64,000 bases of DNA from Casuarius casuarius (lineage: Eukaryota; Chordata; Aves; Casuariiformes; Casuariidae). Position 1 is the first letter of the stretch. Each line of letters begins with the position of its first letter. A program made the translations under genes and the position numbers. The stretch covers positions 675,959-739,958 of the forward strand of contig PTFA01000362.1 in the NCBI GenBank assembly GCA_003342895.1. Reading direction: 5' to 3'. Under the pieces are notes generated by a model that did no database searches, had not been told where the DNA came from, and worked only from the letters and a program-made list of their open reading frames with translations. Of the stretch, positions 12,387 through 58,631 are shown one piece after another.

Positions 12387-14639
12387 GGGGCCATCCCGTT
12401 CATTAATAGCACAAGTCTAAAAAGAAGACCGTGTTGCTAGGCTATGTACCATCTTTCTCATCTTTTATGCTGATAAACAAGGATTTTTGTTTCTCCAGCT
12501 CCTTCTTTGCAGTTCCCAGGTTCCCCTGCTTCTGGATGGAGCACCCGCACCGCCCTCCACAGCAGACCCAAGAGCAGAAATGGCTTTTGGAGGCAGTGGG
12601 GAGGGCAGAGGCCTGGCAGGAAGCCTGGAGGCCTCGGTGCCCTTCAAGAGGTGCTGAAGTAGCGCAGGGTGCTGCTCACAAGGTGCTGTGCCTTTGTGCG
12701 TCACATTGGGACCTGGCCAGGGGATGAGATTACCCCTGCACAGTGTTTCCGTGAGCTGCACCAGGCTCCCAAGCGGGACTTCTCCAGCCTTCCCAGGGGG
12801 AGTTGTGTGGGTTGTGCATGGCGGTGGATCCAGGACACGTGCACGTCCCAGCCTGCTGGGGCAGGTCACCCTGGGCCTGTGCCCGTGCAGACCTTTGCAG
12901 ACCCAGGGATGCACTGGTTGGTGTTAGCGGGTGATGCTGTGTTCAGGGGACTTCCAAAAATCAGGCCGTTTATGTAAGTCCCCCGCTAAGGGTGGAGGGG
13001 CTGCGCTGCCAGCTCTCAAAGCCATGCTTAACTTGACACATGTGTGCGGTCCTGTTAAATGTGGTGGCTCTGATTCTCATTTGTGCTGAGTCCCTTTGCG
13101 CCAACCTGCCGGAAGGGAAGGGGCCTTCCAACGAGCACGCTTCGCTCCACGGCCGTTTCCTTTCAAATGTACTGCTCCATCTGCCAGCCGGGCCCAGGAC
13201 CCAAGTGTCCCCCCGCCAGCAGTGCAGGGCCAGGATCCTGGTGGGTGAACACCGAGGTGGCATCCCACTGATGTGAGATGACCAGTCCTTGANCTTGCCG
13301 GCATCTGCGGGGCAATGGGGAGAGCCACAACGGGCTGAGACCATTAGGTAAGACTGTCCCCTGCAGCTTGGNCCTCCCTTATCGCCCTGCAGTCCCCGCT
13401 GGCGGCTGCCATTTGGGGACCACCCTGGCTTTGTGCAGCTGGCGGACAGGGAGGCTGTGCCCATGGTGCTGTCCCCAGCTCGGGGATAAGGGCTGGCTTG
13501 GAAGAGGGACTGGGAGCCAGTGCACTCTCCTGCCCAGCCCTCTCCAGATGGAGCTGCTTATATGTGATCCAGGTGGAGCCCCTAATNTGGGGGATGGCAC
13601 AGGCCTTGCAGAGAGGCGGGGAGCTCTGCTCAGTGCAGAGCAACTCTGGACATGCGNACAGCTGCCCTCAGGGCTTCAGGGAGCTTTCAGCTCCAAGACG
13701 GTGGCACCAGTGGCATTTGGGTGCTCCCGGGCACGGGTGGCCGCTCATTTCAGGATTTTGGATGGAGGAGAGTGGTGCTCTGCTTTGCCACACAACCGTA
13801 TCCCTCATGGGCTGCATCCTGTGTCCTGACCTGATCCTGTCCTGACAAGTCCTGCAGAGATGACCCCCAGCTGGGCAGGTTTAGGGTCCCATGGGGTAGG
13901 GGGCCAGACCTTGGAGAGGCACGTTTGTGGATACATCTTTGGCTGTTCCTCGCTGACGATACCCTGGTTTGCAACGCAACTTCTTGGCATTTTGTCCCGG
14001 CCATCAGCTTTCTATTCTGCATTTTGCCTTGCGGGAAAACTTGGGGGGGGAGCTAATTTCAATTGTTTGGAGAATGGAAGTAACTTGTTTTGTGGCTAGA
14101 GAAACCAAGCAGAGCTTGCTGTGTGCAGGGAGTTTTTCCACTGCTGTCTCCTGTTTGAATATTGTAACCTCGGGGGTTTCTAAACTGACGCTTGGCACGT
14201 CTCTGCCTTCCTTGTAGCAGATCCGGTTCTGTTGTCTGGCCTTTGGGCTGGGAGTGCGGCCCAGGGCACCAGCACCGTGGCTGTGCATCACCTGCACAAG
14301 GCATTTTGAGGGGAGAAAATCTACCTTGTGGGGTCCAGCTTTTTTGGGCAGGGTGGAATGAACAGGAGGAGACAGAGGATTCCCCCAGGATGGGTTGGGA
14401 TGACACTGCCAAAAGCCTAGGGCTTTTAGCGGTAGTGAGCTCCTCACCGTGGCCTCTCTGGGCAGGGGCAAATCACCCACCTACCCCCATGTGACCCCAG
14501 AAAAATGAATCACCAAAAATGAAAGGAAGGGGNAAANAAAAAAAGAATCCCTCCCCAAAACCGCCTTCCAGAGGGTTGGGCAAACGATAAAAGCTCTCCA
14601 AGGAAACAGGACTCCTCCTCTCCCACCACCGACTTCTCA

Positions 14640-15068
14640 TTTAAATGTCTGCGAGCGCCGGCTGCAGCCAACACTGCCTTTGCGGCCACCGCGCNAGAGC
14701 CTGCGCCCCGTCACTGCAGGCACCCGCGCGCCTATGCGCCCGGCCTCGCCAGCCCCCTGCCTGCGCCNGCTGCCTTCACCCGGCCCCTGGGGGGAGATGC
14801 CCTTGCCCCCCCTGCCCATGCAGTGGGCAGGCCGAGCTGGGGGTTAGCGCAGCGGCCTGGCTCCGGAGGAGAGACCAAGCAGCACCGCAGCGTGACGCGT
14901 CCCCGAGGAGGGTCGCCGGGCCCCCACGACGCCCTTGGGGTGCCTTTGGGTGCCAGGTGGCCCCGGTGCAGACTATGCGAGAGCACCCAGAGGGCCTGAG
15001 CGGAGCGGTGCAGAGGAAGGCAAGGCAGGGGGGTCCCGGCGGATGGACCTGGTGAGGCCAGCCTTCTG
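14640..15068 (+). promoter_or_regulatory. TSPEAR: CpG-rich TSPEAR promoter/5' UTR region
   Basis: The roughly 430 bases before the TSPEAR start codon are much richer in CpG than their surroundings. A weak TATA-like GATAAAA lies near 14586. The transcription start cannot be placed from sequence alone. The ATG at 15069 has a poor Kozak context (C at -3, T at +4). Confidence 0.45.
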
Positions 15069-32621
<17,553 letters not shown>

Positions 32622-33830
32622 GGTGGCCGAGACGTGCTCAGCTCACCGCCAAGACCAGAGTAAGCTGTGCACCAAGGTGAGGAGACCCCCTGCCTGGGCT
32701 GGATGGACCATAGNGCCTCAGGAGCCCAGTAACGGTGGCCTCAGTGTCAGCCCCGAGACCACTTGGCTGGGTGCTCTGCAGGATGAAGAAGAGGAGGGGA
32801 GCTCCCAGGTGCTCCCTGCAGTCCTGGTCAGGGGCCTAACAAAGAGGCCCTGATCCTGCTTTCGTGCAGCCTCTCCTGAGCCAACTCTCCCAACATGCCC
32901 CCGAGCCATGCCACAAGGACCAGGTCCTCCCCAAGGTGCCTGGAGCCCAAGTGTTGCCCTGGTTATGTGGCATGAGGGGCTCATGCAGGATCCTAGCGCT
33001 AGGCATTCTCCAGCCAGGAGGGTCCCAAGAGCTACTGCTGGACTGGCCAGAGCTCACTCAAGGCCAGGGGAAAAAAAAAAAGGCGAAGCAGAGTACATGC
33101 TATTGGGATGAGCATGTGGGGGGGGGGGTGGGGAGGAAATAGCATATCAGAAATTGGGGAAAAAAAGTGGCTTCAGGCTCAGGCTTTCCANTGCTTGGGG
33201 CTATGACATTGCCAAGGACCAGTCTGACCCATCACACTTAGTGTCCATTCTCGGACTGTCTCTGTGGGTCACCCACACCCCGCATCTCAGGCCGTCTATG
33301 CTGGCTGATGACCGTGCTAGCATCTTCTACGCTATACTAGACCTCATTCCGACGCCCTGCTGCTGCACGGTGCCTGCAGACCCTCTCGCTCCACCACAAC
33401 TGATTTCAGTTGTCCTCGCTGAGCAATGTGTGTATATTGTACAAATCCATAGATATATTTTACAGCCAGATTTGGCAGACAAAACTGTTGTTTGTCACAA
33501 TTTGCATCACAGGGTCTTCCTGAACAATGACATTTGCACTCAGTTTGGAGGATTTTATAGACTTGCTTTGACATGTTGCTGCTGTCCACTACCCCNTCTT
33601 ATGCTGGTCCTCAGTCACCTCTCCCCGGGATGAGAGACCCCCCCAGTCAAATCTGCCATGCATTAGGACTGATCTGGCTACTGTTGATATGGGAAAGACC
33701 AAAAACTGTTCCAGGTGAAAATGTGGCCTCTTTTCCTCACCTTTCTTTGTGGCAGAGAAGGGGGGGACTTCTGCTTAAATGGAGCTCTAATAAACCATGC
33801 ACACAATAAACCAACCTACATCCCACACAC
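32622..33830 (+). other. TSPEAR: TSPEAR 3' UTR
   Basis: About 1.2 kb without a coding frame from the stop to two AATAAA signals. Contains an A11 run (33071-33081) and a near-continuous G run (33118-33133). Confidence 0.6.
33789..33810 (+). promoter_or_regulatory. TSPEAR: TSPEAR polyadenylation signals
   Basis: Two AATAAA hexamers at 33789-33794 and 33805-33810, the first canonical signals after the TSPEAR stop that I can see. Cleavage would fall about 10-30 bases later. Confidence 0.65.
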
Positions 33831-35411
33831 ATGCTGCAGGTGCCTGAGCTGCTCTGCCTAGAGTGGAGGCTTTTCCCTCAGTCTGTGCAGCCTCTCCAGA
33901 GGATCTCTGTGCTTCTTGGTCTCCTCTGGGCTCTGCCAGGAGTTGGAAGGGGCTAGGACCAGGCTGTGGGGAAAAGGTGAGAANGGGTAACAGTGCCAGT
34001 GCCCCAAAACCCAACCTAAGGCCTGTGTTATCCTTGACCTGGACTCAGACAGTAAACCCCGTCCCTGAGCTGGCTTCAGTCCACCTAGCAGCNTGGGGCT
34101 TGCGAGTCTCTGGCTGGCTTGTACCACCCCACAGGGGCCTGTAGCTCCTCCAAGGGCTGCCCTGGGCCCATCAGTACCCGGCATGCTCCCAGGGACCAGC
34201 CCTAGAGCTGCCCACAGATGGCTCTGACCAGTGCCCCAAGGCTGCAGGGTACATCAAGGGTGAGTGGGAGCTGGTGCATTGACTCCTCCGTGCACACACA
34301 CATGCACACACACATACATACACATACGAACCAGCACTGGCCACTTTGAAATACTTCTTTCCTCCATACATCAAGCTGCTCCCAAAGCAGGAAGTAACCA
34401 CAGTTGTATGGGCCCATCCATGACTTCTGGGCCACTGGTTGCCTATGAGGACAAAGCAGTCCTGAGCACAAAGCGGTGCTGGGGTGAAGGTCACCCTCTG
34501 CCTCCACCCGCCATGGCTCCTCCTGCCTCTCCCAACTGGTCCAGAGCATTGCTCAGCCCTTCCGCAGCTCCTGGGTTTCTTGCTCAGGGCTGGAGACACC
34601 CACCCTGACCCCACGCAGCTATGGAAAGACTGCAAGAGGTGCAAATCCCCAGGGAAGAGGGTTGGGGAAGAAGCACTGCCTGATCCGCCCTGGGATCCAA
34701 GCCAAAGAGAGGCTATTTGTGCAGCCCCTGCAGATCTCTCCATCACCTCTGCCTGACAACACGATCCCCTGGCCCAGCGGCAGATAAGGCTTGCTCTGCT
34801 GGGAAGGCTCATTTCCTCCTGCTTGTGAATGAGGCAGAATTCAATTTGCTTCCATTGCTCTGAGCCAAGAGCAGCATCTTTAATTCAGTCCCAAGACGGA
34901 GGAAGGGCAACATAGGGCAAGACGTCCCTGCACTTACCTGGTGAGATGCAGAAACACAATTTGGTCTGCAGAGCAAGCCTGCTGGCCCCTGCCACTCCTG
35001 CTTGAGGCAGGCTGGGGTGAGGGTAGAGAGGATATAATGTAATGAGAGTNGAGCTGGTAGATTGAATTTAGGACTGTCTACTTTAGGAGAGATTGAATTC
35101 AGACAAGGGCAACCCCCCAGAGCACCATCACCCTCCCTCACCGTCTCTGGGGCAGGACTCCTGCTTTCTCTTTCCAGCTGGGGTGTAGTCTGATGCAAAA
35201 GCTCGAGGACCATGCCTGGAGCCTGGAGCTTGGGACAAGCCTGTGAGGGAGGCCTCACCTCTGGAAGCAGGATGAGCCAAGGGCAGAGAGGCTGCCTGGG
35301 GACCTGGCTGTAGGGGAGGTTCAGACCCCCAGCTCCCAATCTGCACACTGTCTCCCCGATGCCCAGCTCCCAGTGCAAGGAAACCCCAGGGGCTTTTCCC
35401 AGGTGCAGGGC
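33831..35411. other. Intergenic spacer between convergent TSPEAR and LRRC3
   Basis: About 1.6 kb between the inferred 3' ends of TSPEAR (+) and LRRC3 (-). I see no gene here. It includes a CA-rich microsatellite at 34292-34327. Confidence 0.6.
34292..34327. repeat. CA-rich microsatellite
   Basis: Interrupted (CA)n with CATA variants over about 36 bases. Confidence 0.85.
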
Positions 35412-35417
35412 TTTATT
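35412..35417 (-). promoter_or_regulatory. LRRC3: LRRC3 polyadenylation signal
   Basis: TTTATT on the plus strand reads AATAAA on the minus strand, about 0.88 kb after the LRRC3 stop. It is the nearest canonical signal I found downstream of the gene and predicts a 3' UTR of about 0.9 kb. Confidence 0.6.
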
Positions 35418-36300
35418 GAGAAAACAAAGGTTTAGGAGAACATCCCGAGGTTGCCAGTGGCAAGTGGGGGCTATTGAGATGCCGTGGGGGCTGAGGATGA
35501 CGTCCTGCTCTCTGCAAGGCTGGTCTCTTGTTGGAGCCATGATGGGATGTTCGTGCTGCATGGACCGGCCTGTCCCTCTCCACCGCAGGCTTCAGGGACC
35601 ACAGCTTTCCTTGAAGAGNCAGAGTGAAGCGAGAGGGCCCTGCAAGTGCCTCTGTCCCCATCTGTGTCCCCATGGGCCTGTTCTCTCCAAACCATGTGGA
35701 CTGCAAGCGGTGTGGCTGGGGCTGCTTTTCCCGCTAGCCTGGCTGGCAGCGGGCACTCATGTCGGGTGGAGGGGTGCTCCATGCCGGGGAGATTTTCTCC
35801 CCCGGTCCCTGTGCTCCATAGGCAGGTCTGCACCAGGGGTGTCACCTGCACCTCCTCTCTGCATCCCCCACCATGTCACTCTCCCATGCTTGGTCTGGGG
35901 TTGCTGGAGTTGGCTCCAGGCCCCTGCCTCCATCCCTGCTGGGGTGGTCACTGGCACCCGTTTGCAGGACCAGAGCAGGCACTGGCTTTGCTGGAGATGT
36001 GCCTGGCTGGGAANTGCTTTCCTGCCTGGGCCTGGGAGCTCTCCAAAGGCACTGGGTGCTCTCCACTGAGGAGCTCTGTGCAGAGAGCAGGCCATATCCT
36101 GTCACGCTTTGTCTGGACCCAGGATTAGCAGCAATATAAAGCACACAAAGGCCTGCACATTGCCCAGGAGGGGATGGCTGCTGTCGAGGTTATGCCAAAA
36201 TGCCGTTTCTCAGGAAAATCCTGTAAAGAAGCTTTGAAGCCCACCAAGCTGCCACTGGCTCTCCGCAAAGGAGCTGGGAACAAAGCACCCCAATCTTGCN

Positions 36301-37059
36301 CTACAGGACGGTGCTGATGGTCTCTGCAGGGTCCTGGGTGCTTGGCAATGATTTCAGGTACTCCACATGCTTGCGGGTGTCCTCTTGATTGTGCCGGACA
36401 TAGCAGACCACATAGGCGATGACCATGGCAAACCAGCCGAACATGGTGATGAACATGGCCACGTCCGTGGTCCTCTGGCGCACGCTACAGAAGTTGACAC
36501 CAGCATCCAGGACCTGGAGCAGGGGCTTCCCCACATATTCCTCCCGTGGGGCTGTGTGGCAGGTGATGTCCTGGACGGAGTCAGGGTCCAGCCGTGCCTC
36601 CCACAGGACCTCCTGCAAGGCGCACTCGCAGTGCCAGGGGTTGTTGGCCAGCCGGAGCTTGGCATTGAGCATCAGCAAAGCCTCTTTGGGGATGCTGCGG
36701 ATGCGATTGCTGGAGAGGTCGAGGGTGCGCAGCCCGGCAGCTACCCCTTTGAAAGCCGCCCTGTCGATCTTCTCAATAGCATTCCTGGAGAGGTCAAGCT
36801 CCTCCAGGTGAGACAGGTGCCTGAAGGCATTGCTGGGGATCTTGGTGATGCTGTTGGCATCCAGCTTGAGGAACACAGCGTCTTTGGGGATGTCCTTGGG
36901 GATCTCCTCCAAGTGCCGGGAGCTGCAGAGGACGGCCTTCGCTCCTGCCCGCTCCGTGCACTGGCAGCTCGGGGGGCAGGAGCTGCCCCAGGAGACACAC
37001 AGGAGGAGGCAAAAGAAAGCCTGGGTGACGCTGGCTGCCGGTATGATTGTGAGTGTCAT
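36301..37059 (-). CDS. LRRC3: LRRC3: leucine-rich repeat-containing protein 3
   Basis: Single coding exon, 252 aa (human 257). Signal peptide about 1-27; LRRNT with CPPSCQC (about 28-58); three LRRs (about 61-135, with LKLDAN, LEELDLS, LRTLDLS cores); LRRCT with NPWHCEC and further Cys at 167 and 191 (about 140-192); one transmembrane helix (about 198-221, MFGWFAMVIAYVV); cytoplasmic tail with HNQED and YLKSLPS, ending STVL. Type I membrane protein; its molecular role is not well established. I chose the Met at 37057-37059, not the upstream Met of the longer frame at 37203, because the former directly precedes the signal peptide, has A at -3, and the upstream one lies beyond a likely splice acceptor. 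The human tail does not end in a PDZ-like motif. LRRC3B is the nearest alternative, but the ectodomain and the TRPM2/TSPEAR neighbourhood identify LRRC3. Confidence 0.95.
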   Translation of the reverse strand: MTLTIIPAASVTQAFFCLLLCVSWGSSCPPSCQCTERAGAKAVLCSSRHLEEIPKDIPKDAVFLKLDANSITKIPSNAFRHLSHLEELDLSRNAIEKIDRAAFKGVAAGLRTLDLSSNRIRSIPKEALLMLNAKLRLANNPWHCECALQEVLWEARLDPDSVQDITCHTAPREEYVGKPLLQVLDAGVNFCSVRQRTTDVAMFITMFGWFAMVIAYVVCYVRHNQEDTRKHVEYLKSLPSTQDPAETISTVL

Positions 37060-37166
37060 CTTGCACCTGGGCAGCTCAGCATGGCTGCTGGCAATGCCTT
37101 GGTTGCTGCAGGAGCTGCCGGCCGGCAGGGCATCTCCTCTGCACTCCTGCAAAGCCTCTCTTACTG
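37060..37166 (-). other. LRRC3: LRRC3 5' UTR part of the coding exon
   Basis: On the minus strand a pyrimidine-rich tract ending TTTCCTCCAG gives a strong acceptor just before 37166 (or 37163 if the next CAG is used). Sequence between it and the ATG would be 5' UTR. This fits the known LRRC3 structure, a non-coding first exon and one coding exon. Confidence 0.6.
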
Positions 37167-38114
37167 CTGGAGGAAAGTGGAGGGCAGGGGGGTGACACGG
37201 CATTATTTCCCTTGAACACTGCTTACGTCTTAGGCATGACGTGCCCTGGAAAAGCAGGGAGAGGTTGGGCTCTGGAGCCCAGAAAACAAGGGCTTAATGA
37301 TGCTGGCTACCATCTCTTCCAGGACAGTTTAATTAGGCTTAAGATTAATTGCACCTGGACAGAGAGCTGCAGAGAAAAACCCCTTTCTCAACCCTGTCTC
37401 TGCACATCCCACCCAGATGGGCAAAAGGGTGCTGTAGGATGGGGGTGTTGAGACAGGTACAGCCTGGGAGCCCACTGGCAGTTTCCACATGGGACGTGGT
37501 GATTTGCTGCTGGGGAATGGCAGCAGCGAATTCCTATCTCACCAAATTCCAAGTGTTAAAAAAAAAATGATGACTCAGACTCCCCAGATCATCAGACCAG
37601 CTTAATCACCACCGGGTTTTTAAATAACAAGATCTGGAGTTCTTTTGCTTTCCCCATCTGCGAGCTGGTACGAGTCACATTTCCAAGGGGTTTTGCCAAA
37701 GGAGGGATTANGAAGTCACTGTTCTTCCTTTCTTCATTTTTTAAATATAAGTGAACAGTATGGTTTAATACCTGGCTCCAGGAGCTGGATCTTAGAGAGG
37801 AGCCACTGAGTATGATGCTAAGGGGGGTGATCCAGGAACCATAAACCTCACCCCAGCCCTGCTGGAGATGAGGCGAGAGATGGAGCAGGTGGCCCTCTTT
37901 CCTCTCCCCTTCAGTGCTACCTGTACATCTGCTGCTGCAGCCGGGCTGGGGGAGAAAGATCTCCATGGAGGGGAGTGGATGGGGAGAGACCACTTCAGAC
38001 CCNGGGAGCCTTTTCCCCAGTGATGAAGTTGCCCATGGTGATCTCATTAGATTAGCTGGGCAGTGAGCAGCATGCAGAAAGTCTTGTGGGAGAAGTCATT
38101 CTCCCTTCGATATC

Positions 38115-38198
38115 AGCATCCCTCAGGTACCAGCATCCTTCTGATAACAGCATCCCTTGAATACTAGCATCGCCTGGGTACCAGCACCCTCCGGTGCC
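38115..38198. repeat. 17-bp tandem repeat, five units
   Basis: Five consecutive units begin AGCATC or AGCACC at 38115, 38132, 38149, 38166 and 38183; spacing is exactly 17 bases, with the last unit 16. Units have diverged at several positions. The array lies at the edge of the CpG island, inside the inferred LRRC3 first intron. Confidence 0.8.
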
Positions 38199-38940
38199 AG
38201 GTGCCTGCCCGTGGACCTGCGGAGGGGGTGCGGGACTGCAGCCGACGCCTCTAGGGGAGATTTTCCTCTGCAGCCGTCCTGGCACCGACCCAGCCAGAGC
38301 AAAGCCCAGCTCCGGCCCACCGCNCACGGCCGGGGGCGGGGGCCCGCTGGGGTTGGGGGACCGGCCGGGCAGCCGAAACGTCCCGGGTGCGGGGCGGGCT
38401 GCGCGCCCCGGCTGTGCTGGCACCGGCGAGCCGCGGCCCCCGCAGGGCTCCGGGCGCCGCCGGGACCCAGCCGCCGGGACCCCCGCATCGAGGCGCCGCC
38501 CGGGGCCTCCCCCCGCCGCCCCGGACTCCCGGGCACCCTCTTACCGGCTCGGCGCGGCGCGGCGCGGCCCCGCCCCGGTGCGGCCCCGGCTGCCGTTCGG
38601 CTCCGGCTCGGTCCCGGTGCCGGTGCCGGCAGCGGGCGACGCGCCGTCCCCACTTGTTGCTGCGGCTGCTCCCGCCCGTGCCCCCGGGACGGGCGGTCCT
38701 TGCCTCGGCGGCGGGGCGGCACCGGGGGCGCGGGGCGGTGCCGGGGGCCCGGGGCGGTGCTGGGGGCCGGGGAAGGCCCTGGGGGCCCGGGGCAGGGGCC
38801 TGGGGAGGGCGGGACAGCCGGTCGGCCCGGCCCGGCCTCACCGGCTGCAGCCCACGTTGCCGCCCGGAGCGGGGTATTTACCGGCAGGGTTGCCACTGGC
38901 CCGGCCCTGCTGCCTCATGGCCCGGGGGAAGGGCCCGGGG
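38190..38940 (-). promoter_or_regulatory. LRRC3: CpG island, probable LRRC3 promoter and first exon
   Basis: About 750 bases of very high GC with dense CpG, the strongest such island in the window. It includes GC-box-like CCCCGCCCC near 38568. On the minus strand a near-consensus donor, CCG|GTAAGAG, sits with its last exonic base at 38545, predicting a non-coding LRRC3 exon upstream of it and an intron of about 1.4 kb to the acceptor near 37166. Long open frames run through on both strands only because stop codons are rare at this GC content. Confidence 0.7.
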
Positions 38941-39510
38941 AAGGGATCAGCAGATGTATTTTGGGGTGCCCGGCTCCGTTGTGAGGTCCAGCACAGCCAC
39001 AGCACGTTTNGGTGAGGGGCCACTTGGACCCCATCTGTGCTGTAACCGAGTGATGCTAATTCGGTTTCAGCAATTCATCCTAGCCTGCGGTTGCTGTGTT
39101 CCTGTCNGCTTCGATGCAGGGCCTGCGGACCTACAAGCTTTATGGGCCGCTCTAATGCAAGATCTCCTCTGCCCACCCTCTGTGCTCCTGCTCTGGTTCT
39201 TGACAGTGGCGGCAGGAGACCACGGGCAGAGACCCAGCAGGCCAACAGCAACAAAGAAAGGCACGGCGCTGCAGCCTTGGCACACCACTCTTCCCAGCAG
39301 CTCCTCCCATTTACTCCAAACGTGCCAAGAGATCTCTGCACCCAGCACCGCAGGGGAGTTTGCAAGNGAGCTGGGTTTGTGTGACAAGGTTGAAGGTGGG
39401 AATGTGCAAACTGGGCTCATCCCAGAAGTGCGCTCCGAGTGTGGCCTCCAGGAATGTCCACTGGTTAAACAGCCATAACAGACCACAGCCTTTAATTATT
39501 TAATACATAG
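38941..39510. other. Spacer between LRRC3 promoter and TRPM2 3' end
   Basis: About 570 bases separate the CpG island from the inferred TRPM2 polyA signal. I see nothing coding or repetitive here. Confidence 0.5.
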
Positions 39511-39516
39511 TTTATT
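39511..39516 (-). promoter_or_regulatory. TRPM2: TRPM2 polyadenylation signal
   Basis: AATAAA on the minus strand, about 1.19 kb past the TRPM2 stop. No nearer canonical hexamer was seen. Inferred 3' UTR 39.5-40.70 kb. Confidence 0.6.
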
Positions 39517-40704
39517 GAGCTGGGTTGACTAAATTGCCAGTCTGACCCTCTTGCTGAGCCCCAGTGCATCACCAGTGAAGCTGCAGTTGTGCTGTGATGA
39601 TCACCAGTGTGGGAAGAGCAGCTCCGGCTGGGCAACGTCCAATCCATTGGGAGGATTCAGGGGAATGAAAAGCCCTCCCTGGGCAGGCCAGTCATAATAA
39701 GACACCATGGGACTGTTCTGGGGTTATCAAGAGCCCCTGGATACTGTCCCCACTGTGCCTTGTTCTCCCTGCACCAGGCAACAGAAAAGATAAGTGAAGG
39801 ACCGCTTAAGAGCAGAGATGTCTGAGATGGCCCCACTAACNTCCTCACTCTGGTCCCTACTTGCCCAAGGGGCCACAGAGCATGGACCACCTGTGCCCCA
39901 GCAAGCTGCCCCTTTCCCTTCATGTGTGCAGGGGGCTGGGGCAGGCGGGTGACATTTAGCACAGGACATTGGTGCTTTGGCTTGCACAGAGGGAAGGAGT
40001 TCAGCTACAGCATGGCACTTGGCATACTCAGGCACAGTCAAGTAACAGTATGGGATGTGCGGGGGACCTGCGTGAAGGTATGAAGCTGTAAGTATATAAG
40101 CCACGAGGCACTCACACCTTCACAAGCAGCACTGGATCACAGCTTGGGACCGTGTTGCTGGGGCTGGGTTGGCTGGAAATGGAGCCATGGCAATGGGGCA
40201 TGGCAGGAGAACAAAGATGCCTGATGAATGCCCCGGGTGGAGAGGGAGCTGGGGCAGGAGGATCTCCAGTGCCGGCACCACAGAGGGAGCTCAGAGAAGG
40301 AAATCCTTGCAGGAACAGTCCTGTGAGTCTGCTTGCCCCCAGGCCTTGGGCTAGTGACTTGGCTGATGTGGCAGCACCAAGAGACAGGCTGGGGCTGAGC
40401 TCTGCCCCTTCAAAGGATGGGGCCAAGGGATTCCTGCCCCAGCAGTGACCAGCATGCTGCACGGGCACAGCCCAGACAGCCCCTGCCCCCAGGAGCTTGA
40501 TGGCTGCAGTATACCATAGTGGGGGAGGGGCATTTCTCCTCCCAGAGACCTGAGATGTACATTCATGAAGGGACCCAAAGTACCATAAGAAACCTTGTCT
40601 CCAGCAGCTGCCCATGGCCTCACAGGGGACCTGGGGGCAGAGCTGCAAGTCCCAAACAGGGTCCTGGTCCAGCACAGCAGGAGTCCTGGCCTGTGCTCGA
40701 GGAC
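39517..40704 (-). other. TRPM2: TRPM2 3' UTR
   Basis: About 1.2 kb between the stop and the inferred polyA signal. No second gene visible. Confidence 0.55.

Positions 40705-58631
<17,927 letters not shown>

Larger units (their letters stand above)
1..14640. other. 5' flank of TSPEAR, no recognisable gene
   Basis: I translated this stretch on both strands and found no exon of a protein family I recognise. The open frames are short, lack a consistent splice pattern and look like chance frames in GC-rich DNA. The first 450 bases and about 2375-2460 are AT-rich. Two weak structures inside it are listed separately: an exon-like frame near 738-1058 and a decayed transposon-like element near 11908-12345. 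In human the region beyond TSPEAR leads to keratin-associated protein genes and UBE2G2; none of these is visible here. Confidence 0.6.

Noticed and set aside
37057..37203. Upstream Met extending LRRC3 by 48 residues
   Set aside because: It lies beyond a strong splice acceptor and would place 48 non-hydrophobic residues ahead of a clear signal peptide.
36367..37215. 282-codon plus-strand open frame
   Set aside because: It is the antisense of the LRRC3 coding exon; GC-rich leucine-repeat codons leave the opposite strand open. No homology of its own.
38123..39478. Several long open frames on both strands (up to 363 codons)
   Set aside because: They lie in the CpG island, have Pro/Arg/Ala/Gly-rich low-complexity translations and match no family. 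Scarcity of stop codons explains them.
40091..40098. TATATAAG resembling a TATA box on the plus strand
   Set aside because: It falls inside the inferred TRPM2 3' UTR with no downstream plus-strand gene.
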